From assembly GCA_903923395.1 (NCBI GenBank), contig CAIXXM010000065.1:1-45468 (forward strand): a stretch of DNA of 45,468 nucleotides, in the 5' to 3' direction. Made by a program: the position numbers and the translations under genes. This DNA comes from an uncultured Acidobacteriia bacterium. GTDB taxonomy: Bacteria; Acidobacteriota; Terriglobia; Bryobacterales; Bryobacteraceae. This document shows positions 8,068-15,132 of the stretch, piece by piece. The notes below the pieces were generated by a model that did no database searches, was not told the origin of the DNA, and saw only the letters and a list, made by a program, of their open reading frames with translations. Positions within the stretch are counted from its first letter, which is position 1, and each line of letters begins with the position of its first letter.

Positions 8068-9430
8068 CCGGCGAACACTAAAGAGAACGGTACTCCAGCT
8101 TCTCGCCCTTGCCGTGGCCGGACTCTCATGCGCCGCGGCACCGCCGACTTTCTCGAAAGACGTCGCACCCATCTTCTACAAGAAGTGCACCGGTTGCCAC
8201 CACCCCAATGACGCCGCGCCGATGTCACTGCTGGACTATAAATCCGCACGTCCCTGGGCCGCCGCCATCGGTGAAGCCGTCAAGCTCAAACGCATGCCGC
8301 CCTGGTTTGCCGATCCACACAGCGGGCCGTTCTCGAATGACCCCAGCCTGACCGCCGCAGAGCGCGCCACCATCACTCAATGGGTCGAACAGGGCGCCAA
8401 AGAAGGCAACCCCGCCGATTTGCCCGCCAAGCCTGTGTACACCGATGGCTGGCACATCGGCAAACCCGATGCCATCTTCGATATCGGCGAAACCCACACC
8501 GTCAAACAGGACTTCCCCGACGAATACGTCAGTTTCACCGTCCCCACCAACTTCACCGAAGGCCACTGGGTGCAGGCCGTCGAGATGCTGCCCGGCAACC
8601 GCCACGCTGTCCATCACGGCCACGTCTCCGTCATCGATCCAACACCGGCACCACCCAAACCAGCCGGACCCCGCAAAGCCGCCAAACCCCAATCCTTCAG
8701 CGACTTCATCTTCACCGGCGAAGACAAGATCCGCCACATGAAGCCGGAATCGCCCGTGGTCAATGATCCCTGTTCCTACTCCGGCCCGGAGTTCCCCAAC
8801 CTGCGCAGTGCCGCCCCCGGCGCACTGGTTTCGTTCCTGCCAGGCATGCCGCCGGACAAGTACCCCGCAGGCTCCGCCAAGTGGATTCCCCCCGGTGCCA
8901 GCCTGAAATTCACGCTGCACTACCACGCTGCAAAATCGGCCGATGGCACCCCGGTCACGGACCGCACCAGCGTCGGCCTGATTTTCGCCAAAGAGCCACC
9001 TGCAACGCCCATCCGCCGGCTCGGCGTCGATAACTATTTCTTCGCCATTCCGGCCGGAGCGGCGAATCAGGAAGTGCGGCAGTGCGCCGAATTCGACCGC
9101 GACTCCCTGCTGATGACCTTCACCGCCCACATGCATTACCGCGGCAAGGATGCACTCTTCCAAATCCAGCGCCCCGGCGAAGCACCGGAGAACGTCCTCT
9201 ATATCCCGAAATATGACTTCAACTGGCAACTGAAGTATGTGGAGAAAGAGCCCGTCTTCGTCCCCAAAGGCACGAAGCTGATCATTACTTTCCACTACGA
9301 CAACAGCCCCAACAATCCCGGCAACCCGGACCCCGCCAAGCCCATCCGCTGGGGCGACCCCAGCGCCGAGGAGATGATGAGCGGCTGGCTGGATTACATC
9401 GACGCACCGGTGCGAACTTCCCGGAAGTGA
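8024..9430 (+). CDS. Secreted cytochrome c fused to a copper type II monooxygenase (PHM)-like domain
   Basis: The longest start gives 468 residues. A TTG at 8057 (residue 12) would give a cleaner signal peptide beginning LLASRRTLKRTV, so the start is uncertain. After the export signal (cleavage near residue 39) a single haem c site, CTGCH, lies at 55-59, with M91 in KRMPPW as a possible axial ligand. The rest resembles the two jelly-roll domains of peptidylglycine and dopamine monooxygenases. Candidate copper ligands are HH at 197-198, LHYH at 298-301, HMH at 369-371, and a Met at about 451 in SAEEMM, the position equivalent to the PHM copper-M methionine. Such fusions are numerous in Solibacter-type Acidobacteria. 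An oxidative periplasmic role with haem delivering electrons to copper is inferred. It overlaps dinB by up to 44 bases and depends on the Ccm system further right. Confidence 0.8.
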   Translation: MTSTTCGSWKCLLASRRTLKRTVLQLLALAVAGLSCAAAPPTFSKDVAPIFYKKCTGCHHPNDAAPMSLLDYKSARPWAAAIGEAVKLKRMPPWFADPHSGPFSNDPSLTAAERATITQWVEQGAKEGNPADLPAKPVYTDGWHIGKPDAIFDIGETHTVKQDFPDEYVSFTVPTNFTEGHWVQAVEMLPGNRHAVHHGHVSVIDPTPAPPKPAGPRKAAKPQSFSDFIFTGEDKIRHMKPESPVVNDPCSYSGPEFPNLRSAAPGALVSFLPGMPPDKYPAGSAKWIPPGASLKFTLHYHAAKSADGTPVTDRTSVGLIFAKEPPATPIRRLGVDNYFFAIPAGAANQEVRQCAEFDRDSLLMTFTAHMHYRGKDALFQIQRPGEAPENVLYIPKYDFNWQLKYVEKEPVFVPKGTKLIITFHYDNSPNNPGNPDPAKPIRWGDPSAEEMMSGWLDYIDAPVRTSRK

Positions 9431-9469
9431 CATCTCAGGGTCTGGTCCGCGGGATTGCCCCGCGATGTC
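9429..9469. terminator. Hairpin between convergent genes
   Basis: Inner arms CGCGGG (9448-9453) and CCCGCG (9459-9464) enclose a 5-base loop, and outer arms GACATC (9429-9434) and GATGTC (9464-9469) can add a second stem. It occupies the short gap between two convergent stop codons. No T tract is seen, so intrinsic termination is only plausible. Confidence 0.5.
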
Positions 9470-9476
9470 GGCGCAC

Positions 9477-10463
9477 TCAGCGTTTCCGCTGCTGTTCTTC
9501 CATCAACTGCTGAATGACTTTCGGAGTAAATAACCCGACTGGTTTGTCACCGGAACCATACACCCAGTCACTGATCTCCGCAGCATTTACTTCGACCGTT
9601 GAATCCAGATGCAATCCATCCAGATCAACAGGTTCGTTGCCCAGACGGCCGCCAATCGTATCGCCCTCGATGCGATTTACAAGAATCCAGATATGTTCGG
9701 AGACGGAACCTGCCGTCAACTTCGCCTTCACCGCGAACTTGTCGCCGCTGCCGCGTTGAAATGCTGCCTGAAATTCCGGGAAACGGCGGCGCGCCTCCGC
9801 GATCGCCTCATCCAGCCGGGGATCGGATTCGACACCCAGCACCGGCGGCTTCGCCGATGGGCTGAAAAACAACGTCTGAATTGGATCCTCTGCCTGAAGC
9901 CTTTCCACGGTTGTCTCATCAACCACCGCGAGCAAACGTTGTGGCGGATAGAAAATGGCCATGGCGTTTTCGTTGACCAGTCGCGCAATCACCCTGGCAG
10001 CGAAACGGTACGACCCGGGCGCAGGCACCTTGGGCTCGTGGATATCCATCGCGAGCCAGGCTCGATTCTCCAGAATCGCCTTTCGCAGCCGCAGGTCAGG
10101 ATAATACTTCGCAATCCGCTCAGGATTGTCGCCGTAACGGCCGGCAAAGCTATGAAATGCATACATTCCGCCAGCAACAAAGGCGATGAAGTGAGGAGAC
10201 GTACCCGTGACGAAATCACCTGCCGGACGTTCCTCACCCGGGTCAGCCGGCCCCTCCAGTGCGGCGACCTCAGAACCGGATTCCTCACTTAGAATCTGCG
10301 CCAGTTGACCTGCACTTACCGCAGCCGGCTGCTTGAGCAACAGGACGAAGCCCGATGGGCCTTCAGTTCGTGACTTGAGAACCCGCCAAATGACCGCGAG
10401 CACGGCCACCACAGTTACAACGGCAGCGATAACAAAGGGATTCCCGAAACCCATGGGGGCCAT
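9477..10463 (-). CDS. Membrane-anchored protein with C-terminal DUF2314 domain
   Basis: This 328-residue protein has one N-terminal membrane helix (about 9-30, PFVIAAVVTVVAVLAVIWRV) and then a long soluble part. The C-terminal 90 residues or so match DUF2314 (YegJ-like): DKFAVKAKLTAG, EHIWILVNRIEGDTIGGRLGN, and VEVNAAEISDWVYG. The middle region (about 35-230) carries motifs such as HFIAFVAGGMYAFHSF and YYPDLRLRKAILENRAWLAMDI, which I do not recognise as a named domain but which look conserved rather than random. The function is unknown; DUF2314 domains occur in proteins of unclear role and some immunity-like proteins. It is divergent from the molybdopterin oxidoreductase over 47 bases. Confidence 0.75.
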   Translation of the reverse strand: MAPMGFGNPFVIAAVVTVVAVLAVIWRVLKSRTEGPSGFVLLLKQPAAVSAGQLAQILSEESGSEVAALEGPADPGEERPAGDFVTGTSPHFIAFVAGGMYAFHSFAGRYGDNPERIAKYYPDLRLRKAILENRAWLAMDIHEPKVPAPGSYRFAARVIARLVNENAMAIFYPPQRLLAVVDETTVERLQAEDPIQTLFFSPSAKPPVLGVESDPRLDEAIAEARRRFPEFQAAFQRGSGDKFAVKAKLTAGSVSEHIWILVNRIEGDTIGGRLGNEPVDLDGLHLDSTVEVNAAEISDWVYGSGDKPVGLFTPKVIQQLMEEQQRKR

Positions 10464-10510
10464 GATACCGGCACCGCGCGCTTGCCCCCAAACCCTCTAA
10501 ACTAAAGGCA

Positions 10511-12553
10511 GTGCCCACCCAACACTCCGTCTGCGCTCTCGATTGCCCCGATTGCTGCAGCCTGTTGCTCGAATTCGACCCCGCCACGCAGCGCGCCTCG
10601 AAACTGCGCGGCAACCCGGATCACCCGGTCACGCAAGGGTTCCTCTGCGCCAAAGTCGCCAAATACCTCGACCGTTCCTATCACCCCGACCGACTGCTTC
10701 ACCCTCTGCGCCGCACGGGCCCCAAAGGCTCCGGCCAGTTCCAGCGCGTCAGTTGGGGCGAAGCCATCGCCGAAACCGCTGAAAAATTACTCGCCGTGCG
10801 CGATCAGTTCGGCCCCGAAGCCATCCTGCCCTACTCCTACGCCGGGACCATGGGCCTGATTCAGGGCTCGGGCATGGACCGCCGCTTCTTCCACGCCCTC
10901 GGTGCCTCACGCCTTGACCGCACCATCTGCTCTTCGGCTGGCACCGTCGGCATGACTGAAGCCACCGGCGACCGGTTCGCACCGGCTCCCGAAGATTTCA
11001 TCCACGCGAAGCTCATCATCGCCTGGGGCGCGAATATCCTCGGCACCAACGTCCACCTCTGGCCCTTCATCGTGGAAGCCCGCCGCAATGGCGCGCGCTT
11101 CTATGTCATCGACCCCCGCAAGGACCGCACAGGCAAACTCGCCGACCGCCACTACGCCATCCACCCCGGTTCCGATACCGCCCTCGCGCTTGCCCTCATG
11201 CACGTTCTCATTGCGGAGAACCTCGTCGATCACGACTACATCTCCCGCCAGACCCTCGGCTATGACGACCTGGTGCGCAAGACAGCCGAATGGACGCCGC
11301 AACGCGCGGCTGCACTCACGGGAATCTCCGCCGAAGACATCGTTCAACTGGCCCGCGAATACGGCACCATCCAGCCTGCGGTGATCCGCGTCAACTATGG
11401 CGTGCAGCGTTCGGAACGCGGTGCCATGGCCGTGCGCGCCATCGGTCTGCTTCCCGCGCTCACGGGAGCGTGGAAGCACCAAGGTGGCGGCGTGCAACTC
11501 TCCACCTCCAATGCCTTCCGCTTCAATTTGGCGGCACTCGAAAGGCCGGATCTCGCCCCGCCCGGACGCCTCGTCAATATGTCCCTGCTCGGCCAGGCGC
11601 TCACCGAACTCGACCATCCGCCCGTGAAGGCCATGGTGGTTTACAACTCCAACCCCGCCGCCATCGCCCCAGACCAGACCGCTGTCCGGCAGGGCCTCGC
11701 CCGCGAAGATCTCTTCACCGTGGTCCTGGAACAGTTCCAGAACGATACCGCGGACTTCGCCGATATCGTCCTGCCGGTCACCACTTTCCTCGAACACTCT
11801 GATCTGTACAGAGCCTATGGACACTACTACGTCCAACTCGCCCGGCCCGCCATGCCCGCCCCCGGCGAGTGCCTGCCCAACACCGAAATCTTCCGCCGTC
11901 TGGCAGCGAAGATGGGTCTCGATCACCCGGCCCTGCGTGACTCCGACGATGCTCTGATCCGGGCCGCTCTCGATTCCAGCCACCCGCACATGCAAGGCAT
12001 TACTCTAGAACGGCTGGAGCGCGAACACTCCATCCGCCTCAACCTGCCCGATCCCTTCCCGCCCTACGCCGAAGGGCCGTTCGGAACCCCCTCCGGCAAA
12101 TGCGAATTCCATGCGGAGACGCTCGACTACACGCCCCCTGTGGAATCGCGCCTGGGCGATGCCGAACTCCGGGCGAAGTACCCCCTGGAATTGCTCTCCG
12201 CCAAGAATCCAGACAGTATGAATTCCACCTTCGGCAACCGCTCTGCGGTCGATGCGCAGACCGCTCTCGTCACCCTGCACACCGTTGACGCAAAGGCGCG
12301 CGGGATCTTCTCCGGTGACACAGTGACGCTCTTCAATGACCGCGGCGCACTGGAGGCCACGGCCATGGTGAATGAAGACATCGCACCGGGCGTCATCAAC
12401 GTTCCTGCCGTTCGCTGGCCGAAGCTTTCCCCGGGCGGCACGGCGCTGAACGTGCTGACATCGCAACGGTTGACGGACAAGGGCGGCGGACCGGCACTGT
12501 ACAGCTGCCTCGTACAGATCAAAAAATCCACCCCGCTGCCCGCAGTGGATTAA
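10511..12553 (+). CDS. Molybdopterin oxidoreductase with N-terminal 4Fe-4S site (DMSO reductase family)
   Basis: A GTG at 10511 preceded by AAAGG gives 680 residues. The N-terminus holds a four-cysteine [4Fe-4S] site, C8-x3-C12-x2-C15 with C46 in GFLCAK. Family segments follow: HPLRRTGPKGSGQF, RVSWGEAIAE, IAWGANILGTN, FYVIDPRKDRTG, VNYGVQRSERG and MVVYNSNPAA. The C-terminal molydopterin-binding domain (about 560-670) contains NSTFGNR and INVPAVRWPKLSPGG. No signal peptide or twin-arginine motif is present, so the enzyme is probably cytoplasmic. No partner iron-sulfur or membrane subunit flanks it, so the electron acceptor and substrate are unknown; biotin-sulfoxide, formate-like and other uncharacterised subgroups are alternatives. 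Confidence 0.85.
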   Translation: MPTQHSVCALDCPDCCSLLLEFDPATQRASKLRGNPDHPVTQGFLCAKVAKYLDRSYHPDRLLHPLRRTGPKGSGQFQRVSWGEAIAETAEKLLAVRDQFGPEAILPYSYAGTMGLIQGSGMDRRFFHALGASRLDRTICSSAGTVGMTEATGDRFAPAPEDFIHAKLIIAWGANILGTNVHLWPFIVEARRNGARFYVIDPRKDRTGKLADRHYAIHPGSDTALALALMHVLIAENLVDHDYISRQTLGYDDLVRKTAEWTPQRAAALTGISAEDIVQLAREYGTIQPAVIRVNYGVQRSERGAMAVRAIGLLPALTGAWKHQGGGVQLSTSNAFRFNLAALERPDLAPPGRLVNMSLLGQALTELDHPPVKAMVVYNSNPAAIAPDQTAVRQGLAREDLFTVVLEQFQNDTADFADIVLPVTTFLEHSDLYRAYGHYYVQLARPAMPAPGECLPNTEIFRRLAAKMGLDHPALRDSDDALIRAALDSSHPHMQGITLERLEREHSIRLNLPDPFPPYAEGPFGTPSGKCEFHAETLDYTPPVESRLGDAELRAKYPLELLSAKNPDSMNSTFGNRSAVDAQTALVTLHTVDAKARGIFSGDTVTLFNDRGALEATAMVNEDIAPGVINVPAVRWPKLSPGGTALNVLTSQRLTDKGGGPALYSCLVQIKKSTPLPAVD

Positions 12554-12564
12554 AATCGTACATT

Positions 12565-12594
12565 AGGACCGAATACAACAGGACCGAATACAAC
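12565..12594 (+). repeat. Perfect 15-bp tandem duplication in the leader of the lipoprotein gene
   Basis: The unit AGGACCGAATACAAC occurs at 12565-12579 and again at 12580-12594 without mismatch. The second copy ends one base before the ATG at 12596. Each copy carries an AGGA that could act as a ribosome-binding site, 12 bases (near copy) or 27 bases (far copy) from the start codon. It looks like a recent slippage or duplication event. Confidence 0.9.
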
Positions 12595-12595
12595 C

Positions 12596-13159
12596 ATGAC
12601 GAATTCCTTCACTGGCACACGCCGGTACATGCGCTACATCTGCGTCTCCGCCTTGATGCTTTCCCTCACCGCCGCCGGCTGCAAGGGCAAGCGCGAAAAG
12701 ATGAATGTTGCCGTTGAGGAAGAAGCGGCACCGCAGGTTGCCTCCACCATCAACATGGGCAACCCCAAACTCTCCGCGCAGCTGTTGAATGGTTTCTACG
12801 GTATTGAAAACGGCCAGTGGCGCTGGACCGCAGGCAAGTTCGCCGTCATGTTAAAGCCGCCAGCCAATGCCGCCACCGCAGGCGCCACGCTAAAGCTCGC
12901 CTTCTCGCTGCCTGAAGTGATCACCTCCAAAGTTCCGCCGCCCTTCACGCTTTCCGCCAGTATCAATGGCACTGCTCTGAAGAGCGAGAAGTACGACGCT
13001 GCCGGCACCTATACCTACAGCGTCGATGTACCCGCCAACCTTCTGGCAGGGGAAGCCATCCGGGTCGATTTCACGAGCGACAAGAGCATGCCCCCCAGCG
13101 GCGCCGACAAGCGTGAACTCGCGCTGATCGCCGTCAGTGCCGGTTTGACCGCCAAATAA
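12596..13159 (+). CDS. Predicted lipoprotein of unknown function
   Basis: This 187-residue protein begins with a basic region (TRRYMRYICVS) and a hydrophobic stretch ending LTAAGC, a weak lipobox with the acylated Cys at about 29, followed by the charged segment KGKREK. The mature part contains MGNPKLSAQLLNGFYGIENGQWRW and a predicted beta-rich domain with PPPFTLSASING and YSVDVPANLLAGEAIRVDF. This pattern resembles a carbohydrate-binding-like or BNR-free beta sandwich seen in acidobacterial hypotheticals, but I cannot assign a function. It follows the oxidoreductase gene by 42 bases with the 15-bp duplication in between, and precedes the TMEM175-like gene by 9 bases, so the three may be co-transcribed. 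Confidence 0.7.
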   Translation: MTNSFTGTRRYMRYICVSALMLSLTAAGCKGKREKMNVAVEEEAAPQVASTINMGNPKLSAQLLNGFYGIENGQWRWTAGKFAVMLKPPANAATAGATLKLAFSLPEVITSKVPPPFTLSASINGTALKSEKYDAAGTYTYSVDVPANLLAGEAIRVDFTSDKSMPPSGADKRELALIAVSAGLTAK

Positions 13160-13168
13160 CGGGTACCT

Positions 13169-13819
13169 TTGGCAAAATCGCACAGGCCGGCGAAAGCCCA
13201 TTACAACCTCATCGCGGGCGAAAGTGTCGAGCGCCTGGCAGCCTTGAGTGACGGCATCTTCGCCGTCGCCATGACCCTGCTGGTGCTCGATCTTCGCGTT
13301 CCCGGCGCACAGGCAATCCGGACCGATGGCCAGTTGCGGGCTCAATTACTGACTCTGCTGCCCCAACTCGCCGCCTACATGATGAGTTTTCTCACACTCG
13401 GCATCTTCTGGAACGGACAGCAAGCGCAACTCAACCGCTTCTCCCGCAACAACAGACACCTCACTTGGGTTCACTTGTTGTTCCTGTTTGCCGTAACCAT
13501 GATGCCGTTTTCCACCAAACTGCTGGCCGATTTCATACGCTACCGGACGGCGCTCGTCTGTTACTGGATGAACATCGCCGCTCTGGGTGCCGTCCTCTAT
13601 GGAAGCTGGATCTATGCCAAACGGGCCAACCTGCTCAAGCCTGACACCACGCACGAAATCGATTGCGCGGTCCGCCGCCGTATCCTCACCGCACAAGGAC
13701 TCTACGCCTTTGGAGCGCTTCTCTGTATCTGGGATACTTATGCAAGTATCGGTTTCATCGCACTGGTCCAATTGAACTTTGTCATCGCTCCGCCCCTGGG
13801 AATCTTGAGACGCATATGA
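13169..13819 (+). CDS. TMEM175-family (DUF1211) potassium channel-like membrane protein
   Basis: A TTG at 13169 gives 216 residues. The first helix carries RLAALSDGIFAVAMTLLVLDLRVP, the signature of the bacterial TMEM175 family, where the FSDGIFA-type helix lines the ion path. Further hydrophobic segments lie at about 58-77, 94-115, 122-144 and 172-205, giving about six helices as in the family. Bacterial members assemble as tetrameric K+-selective leak channels. No ribosome-binding site is evident before the TTG, but no better start exists. The stop overlaps the next gene's start as ATGA, so translation of the two is coupled. Confidence 0.85.
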   Translation: MAKSHRPAKAHYNLIAGESVERLAALSDGIFAVAMTLLVLDLRVPGAQAIRTDGQLRAQLLTLLPQLAAYMMSFLTLGIFWNGQQAQLNRFSRNNRHLTWVHLLFLFAVTMMPFSTKLLADFIRYRTALVCYWMNIAALGAVLYGSWIYAKRANLLKPDTTHEIDCAVRRRILTAQGLYAFGALLCIWDTYASIGFIALVQLNFVIAPPLGILRRI

Positions 13820-14223
13820 AAGTAAATTACGACGGCCGCATTTTCCGCTCTGTCTCCAACTCCGGTAACGGCGACGTGGACAATGACACCATCTTCAAGT
13901 ACCACCAGGTGGACGATATCGTGATGGCAACTTACTCGGGCGGTGCGATCCGATTCGGCACGCTCATCGCAACTGTCTCCCCGGAAGGTACACTCGACAT
14001 GCGCTATTCGCACGTCAACAAGGAAGGGCAACTCGCGACCGGCATATGCTCCAGCGAGCCGGAAGTGCTGCCCGATGGCCGCATCCGCCTCCACGAAGAA
14101 TGGCAATGGACCTCAGGCGATCTTTCCGAAGGCAGTTCTGTGATCGAGGAGATCGGGCGCTATCCAGGTGAGTCGGGCTTCGATACTGCGGACGACATCG
14201 AAACTGTAGAACCGGCGGTGTAA
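13816..14223 (+). CDS. Small conserved protein, often mislabelled N-acetylglutamate synthase
   Basis: ATG at 13816 overlaps the TMEM175 stop by four bases and gives 135 residues. The sequence, including YDGRIFRSVSNSGNGDV, DTIFKYHQVDDIVMATYSGG, GTLDMRYSHVNKEG and IRLHEEWQWTSGDLSEG, matches a compact family common in Bacteroidetes and found elsewhere. Databases sometimes call it n-acetylglutamate synthase, but nothing here resembles an acetyltransferase. The family normally stops soon after the SEG-SVIEEI segment; here 22 extra residues follow. That extension lies in a 111-base antisense overlap with the convergent gene ending at 14113. Confidence 0.75.
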   Translation: MKVNYDGRIFRSVSNSGNGDVDNDTIFKYHQVDDIVMATYSGGAIRFGTLIATVSPEGTLDMRYSHVNKEGQLATGICSSEPEVLPDGRIRLHEEWQWTSGDLSEGSSVIEEIGRYPGESGFDTADDIETVEPAV

Positions 14224-14547
14224 GTCCCGCGCGCCGCCGAACTCACACACGGCAGCGGCAGCGGCATCCCATTCCTGCGTCATTCCCTGCAGATAGGCCT
14301 GCAATACCTCATACCAGAACTGCGCCAACGTCGCATGGTAGCCGGACGTTTCGCTGTTCACCGTACCAACCGCTTCGTTATAGCGGATAATCCCTGCACT
14401 CATTGCTGCCATCCCATCGCCGGGGTAACGAACAAGCATGCAGGCGCACACGGCCACATGTGCAGCATGCGTCCATTCGGGCTTCGGCAATGTCCCGTTC
14501 TCCCAAGCCGCGACGAAACGCTGCAAGGCCTCAGGAGATTCCAGCAT
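14113..14547 (-). CDS. Uncharacterised helical protein with GYHxT motif
   Basis: ATG at 14547 (MLESPEALQRFVAAWENG) gives 144 residues; upstream sequence in this frame is antisense to the Uma2 gene. The order PEWTHAAHVAVCACML, then IIRYNEAVGTVNSETSGYHATLAQFW, is the hallmark of a widespread uncharacterised family with the pattern WTHxAH...YN...G....GYHxTLT. The paired histidines suggest a metal or ligand site, but no activity is established as far as I know. It starts 4 bases after the Uma2 stop, so it is the distal gene of that transcript. The last 37 codons overlap the convergent gene at 13816-14223, yet the segment FYSFDVVRSIEARLTWIAPDLL looks genuine. Confidence 0.75.
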   Translation of the reverse strand: MLESPEALQRFVAAWENGTLPKPEWTHAAHVAVCACMLVRYPGDGMAAMSAGIIRYNEAVGTVNSETSGYHATLAQFWYEVLQAYLQGMTQEWDAAAAAVCEFGGARDLHRRFYSFDVVRSIEARLTWIAPDLLDHRTAFGKIA

Positions 14548-14551
14548 GGAC

Positions 14552-15097
14552 TCAGAACCCGGCCAGCAGCTTGGACACAGCGGCGGAAAACCCGGGCAGG
14601 AGTGGTGTTTCGAGCACCGCATCGCCGCCACGCAGCAACCGGATTCCGGTCTGTGTCTGGATGAAGATCTCCGTGTTCTCCGAATCCAGCACCCAAACTT
14701 CCTGACTGCCGCCATCCAGATACTCAAGCACTTTGCGGTTAACGTCGAAGGCAGTTTCCGAGGGCGAGAGAACCTCGACTGCGATATCCGGCGCGAACGG
14801 CACGGGGACCTTCTTCGGATCAACATCCCGGAAGCGCCTGGCGAGAAAAACGGCTACATCGGGACGGCGCACAGTGGCAGGACCCGTGCGGCAATCCATC
14901 TCCGCAACCACGACGGCAACGGGATTCTCGCGTAGATATAATGCCACCGTCAATTCGATGTTTTGGCGAATTTTGGCATGAAGCGGATTGGCACTTGGCA
15001 ACGGAATCAGTTCTCCTTCCACCAGTTCAAAATCCTCAGTGTCGGAAGTAGACATCTGGGAGAACTCATCAACAGTCATCAGCGTTTTCGTACTCAC
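14552..15097 (-). CDS. Uma2-family (DUF820) putative restriction endonuclease-fold protein
   Basis: I chose the GTG at 15097 because AGGAG lies 8 bases before it; this gives 181 residues. An upstream ATG-type start at 15127 and a downstream ATG at 15079 are alternatives. The protein has MTVDEFSQM, then DFELVEGELIPL, RRPDVAVFLARR, and the core APDIAVEVLSPSETAFDVNRKVLEYLDGG with QEVWVLD. This is the PD-(D/E)XK fold of DUF820, first described as expanded in cyanobacteria. The acidic residues in RRPDVAV and IAVEVLSP are the expected metal ligands. The biological role of these proteins remains unclear. It is followed 4 bases later by the GYHxT-motif gene and lies after the KimA-like permease. Confidence 0.85.
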   Translation of the reverse strand: MSTKTLMTVDEFSQMSTSDTEDFELVEGELIPLPSANPLHAKIRQNIELTVALYLRENPVAVVVAEMDCRTGPATVRRPDVAVFLARRFRDVDPKKVPVPFAPDIAVEVLSPSETAFDVNRKVLEYLDGGSQEVWVLDSENTEIFIQTQTGIRLLRGGDAVLETPLLPGFSAAVSKLLAGF

Positions 15098-15132
15098 GCG
15101 CTCAGCTCCTGCATTATCGTAACCCAATCCCC

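Noticed and set aside
8225-9433. 402-codon open frame on the minus strand
   Set aside because: It lies exactly antisense to the haem c/PHM-like gene. The encoded sequence is Gly/Val/Asp-rich with no domain, as expected from the complement of a high-GC gene.
10907-11995. 362-codon minus-strand frame
   Set aside because: It is antisense to the molybdopterin oxidoreductase, which shows clear cofactor motifs in the other strand.
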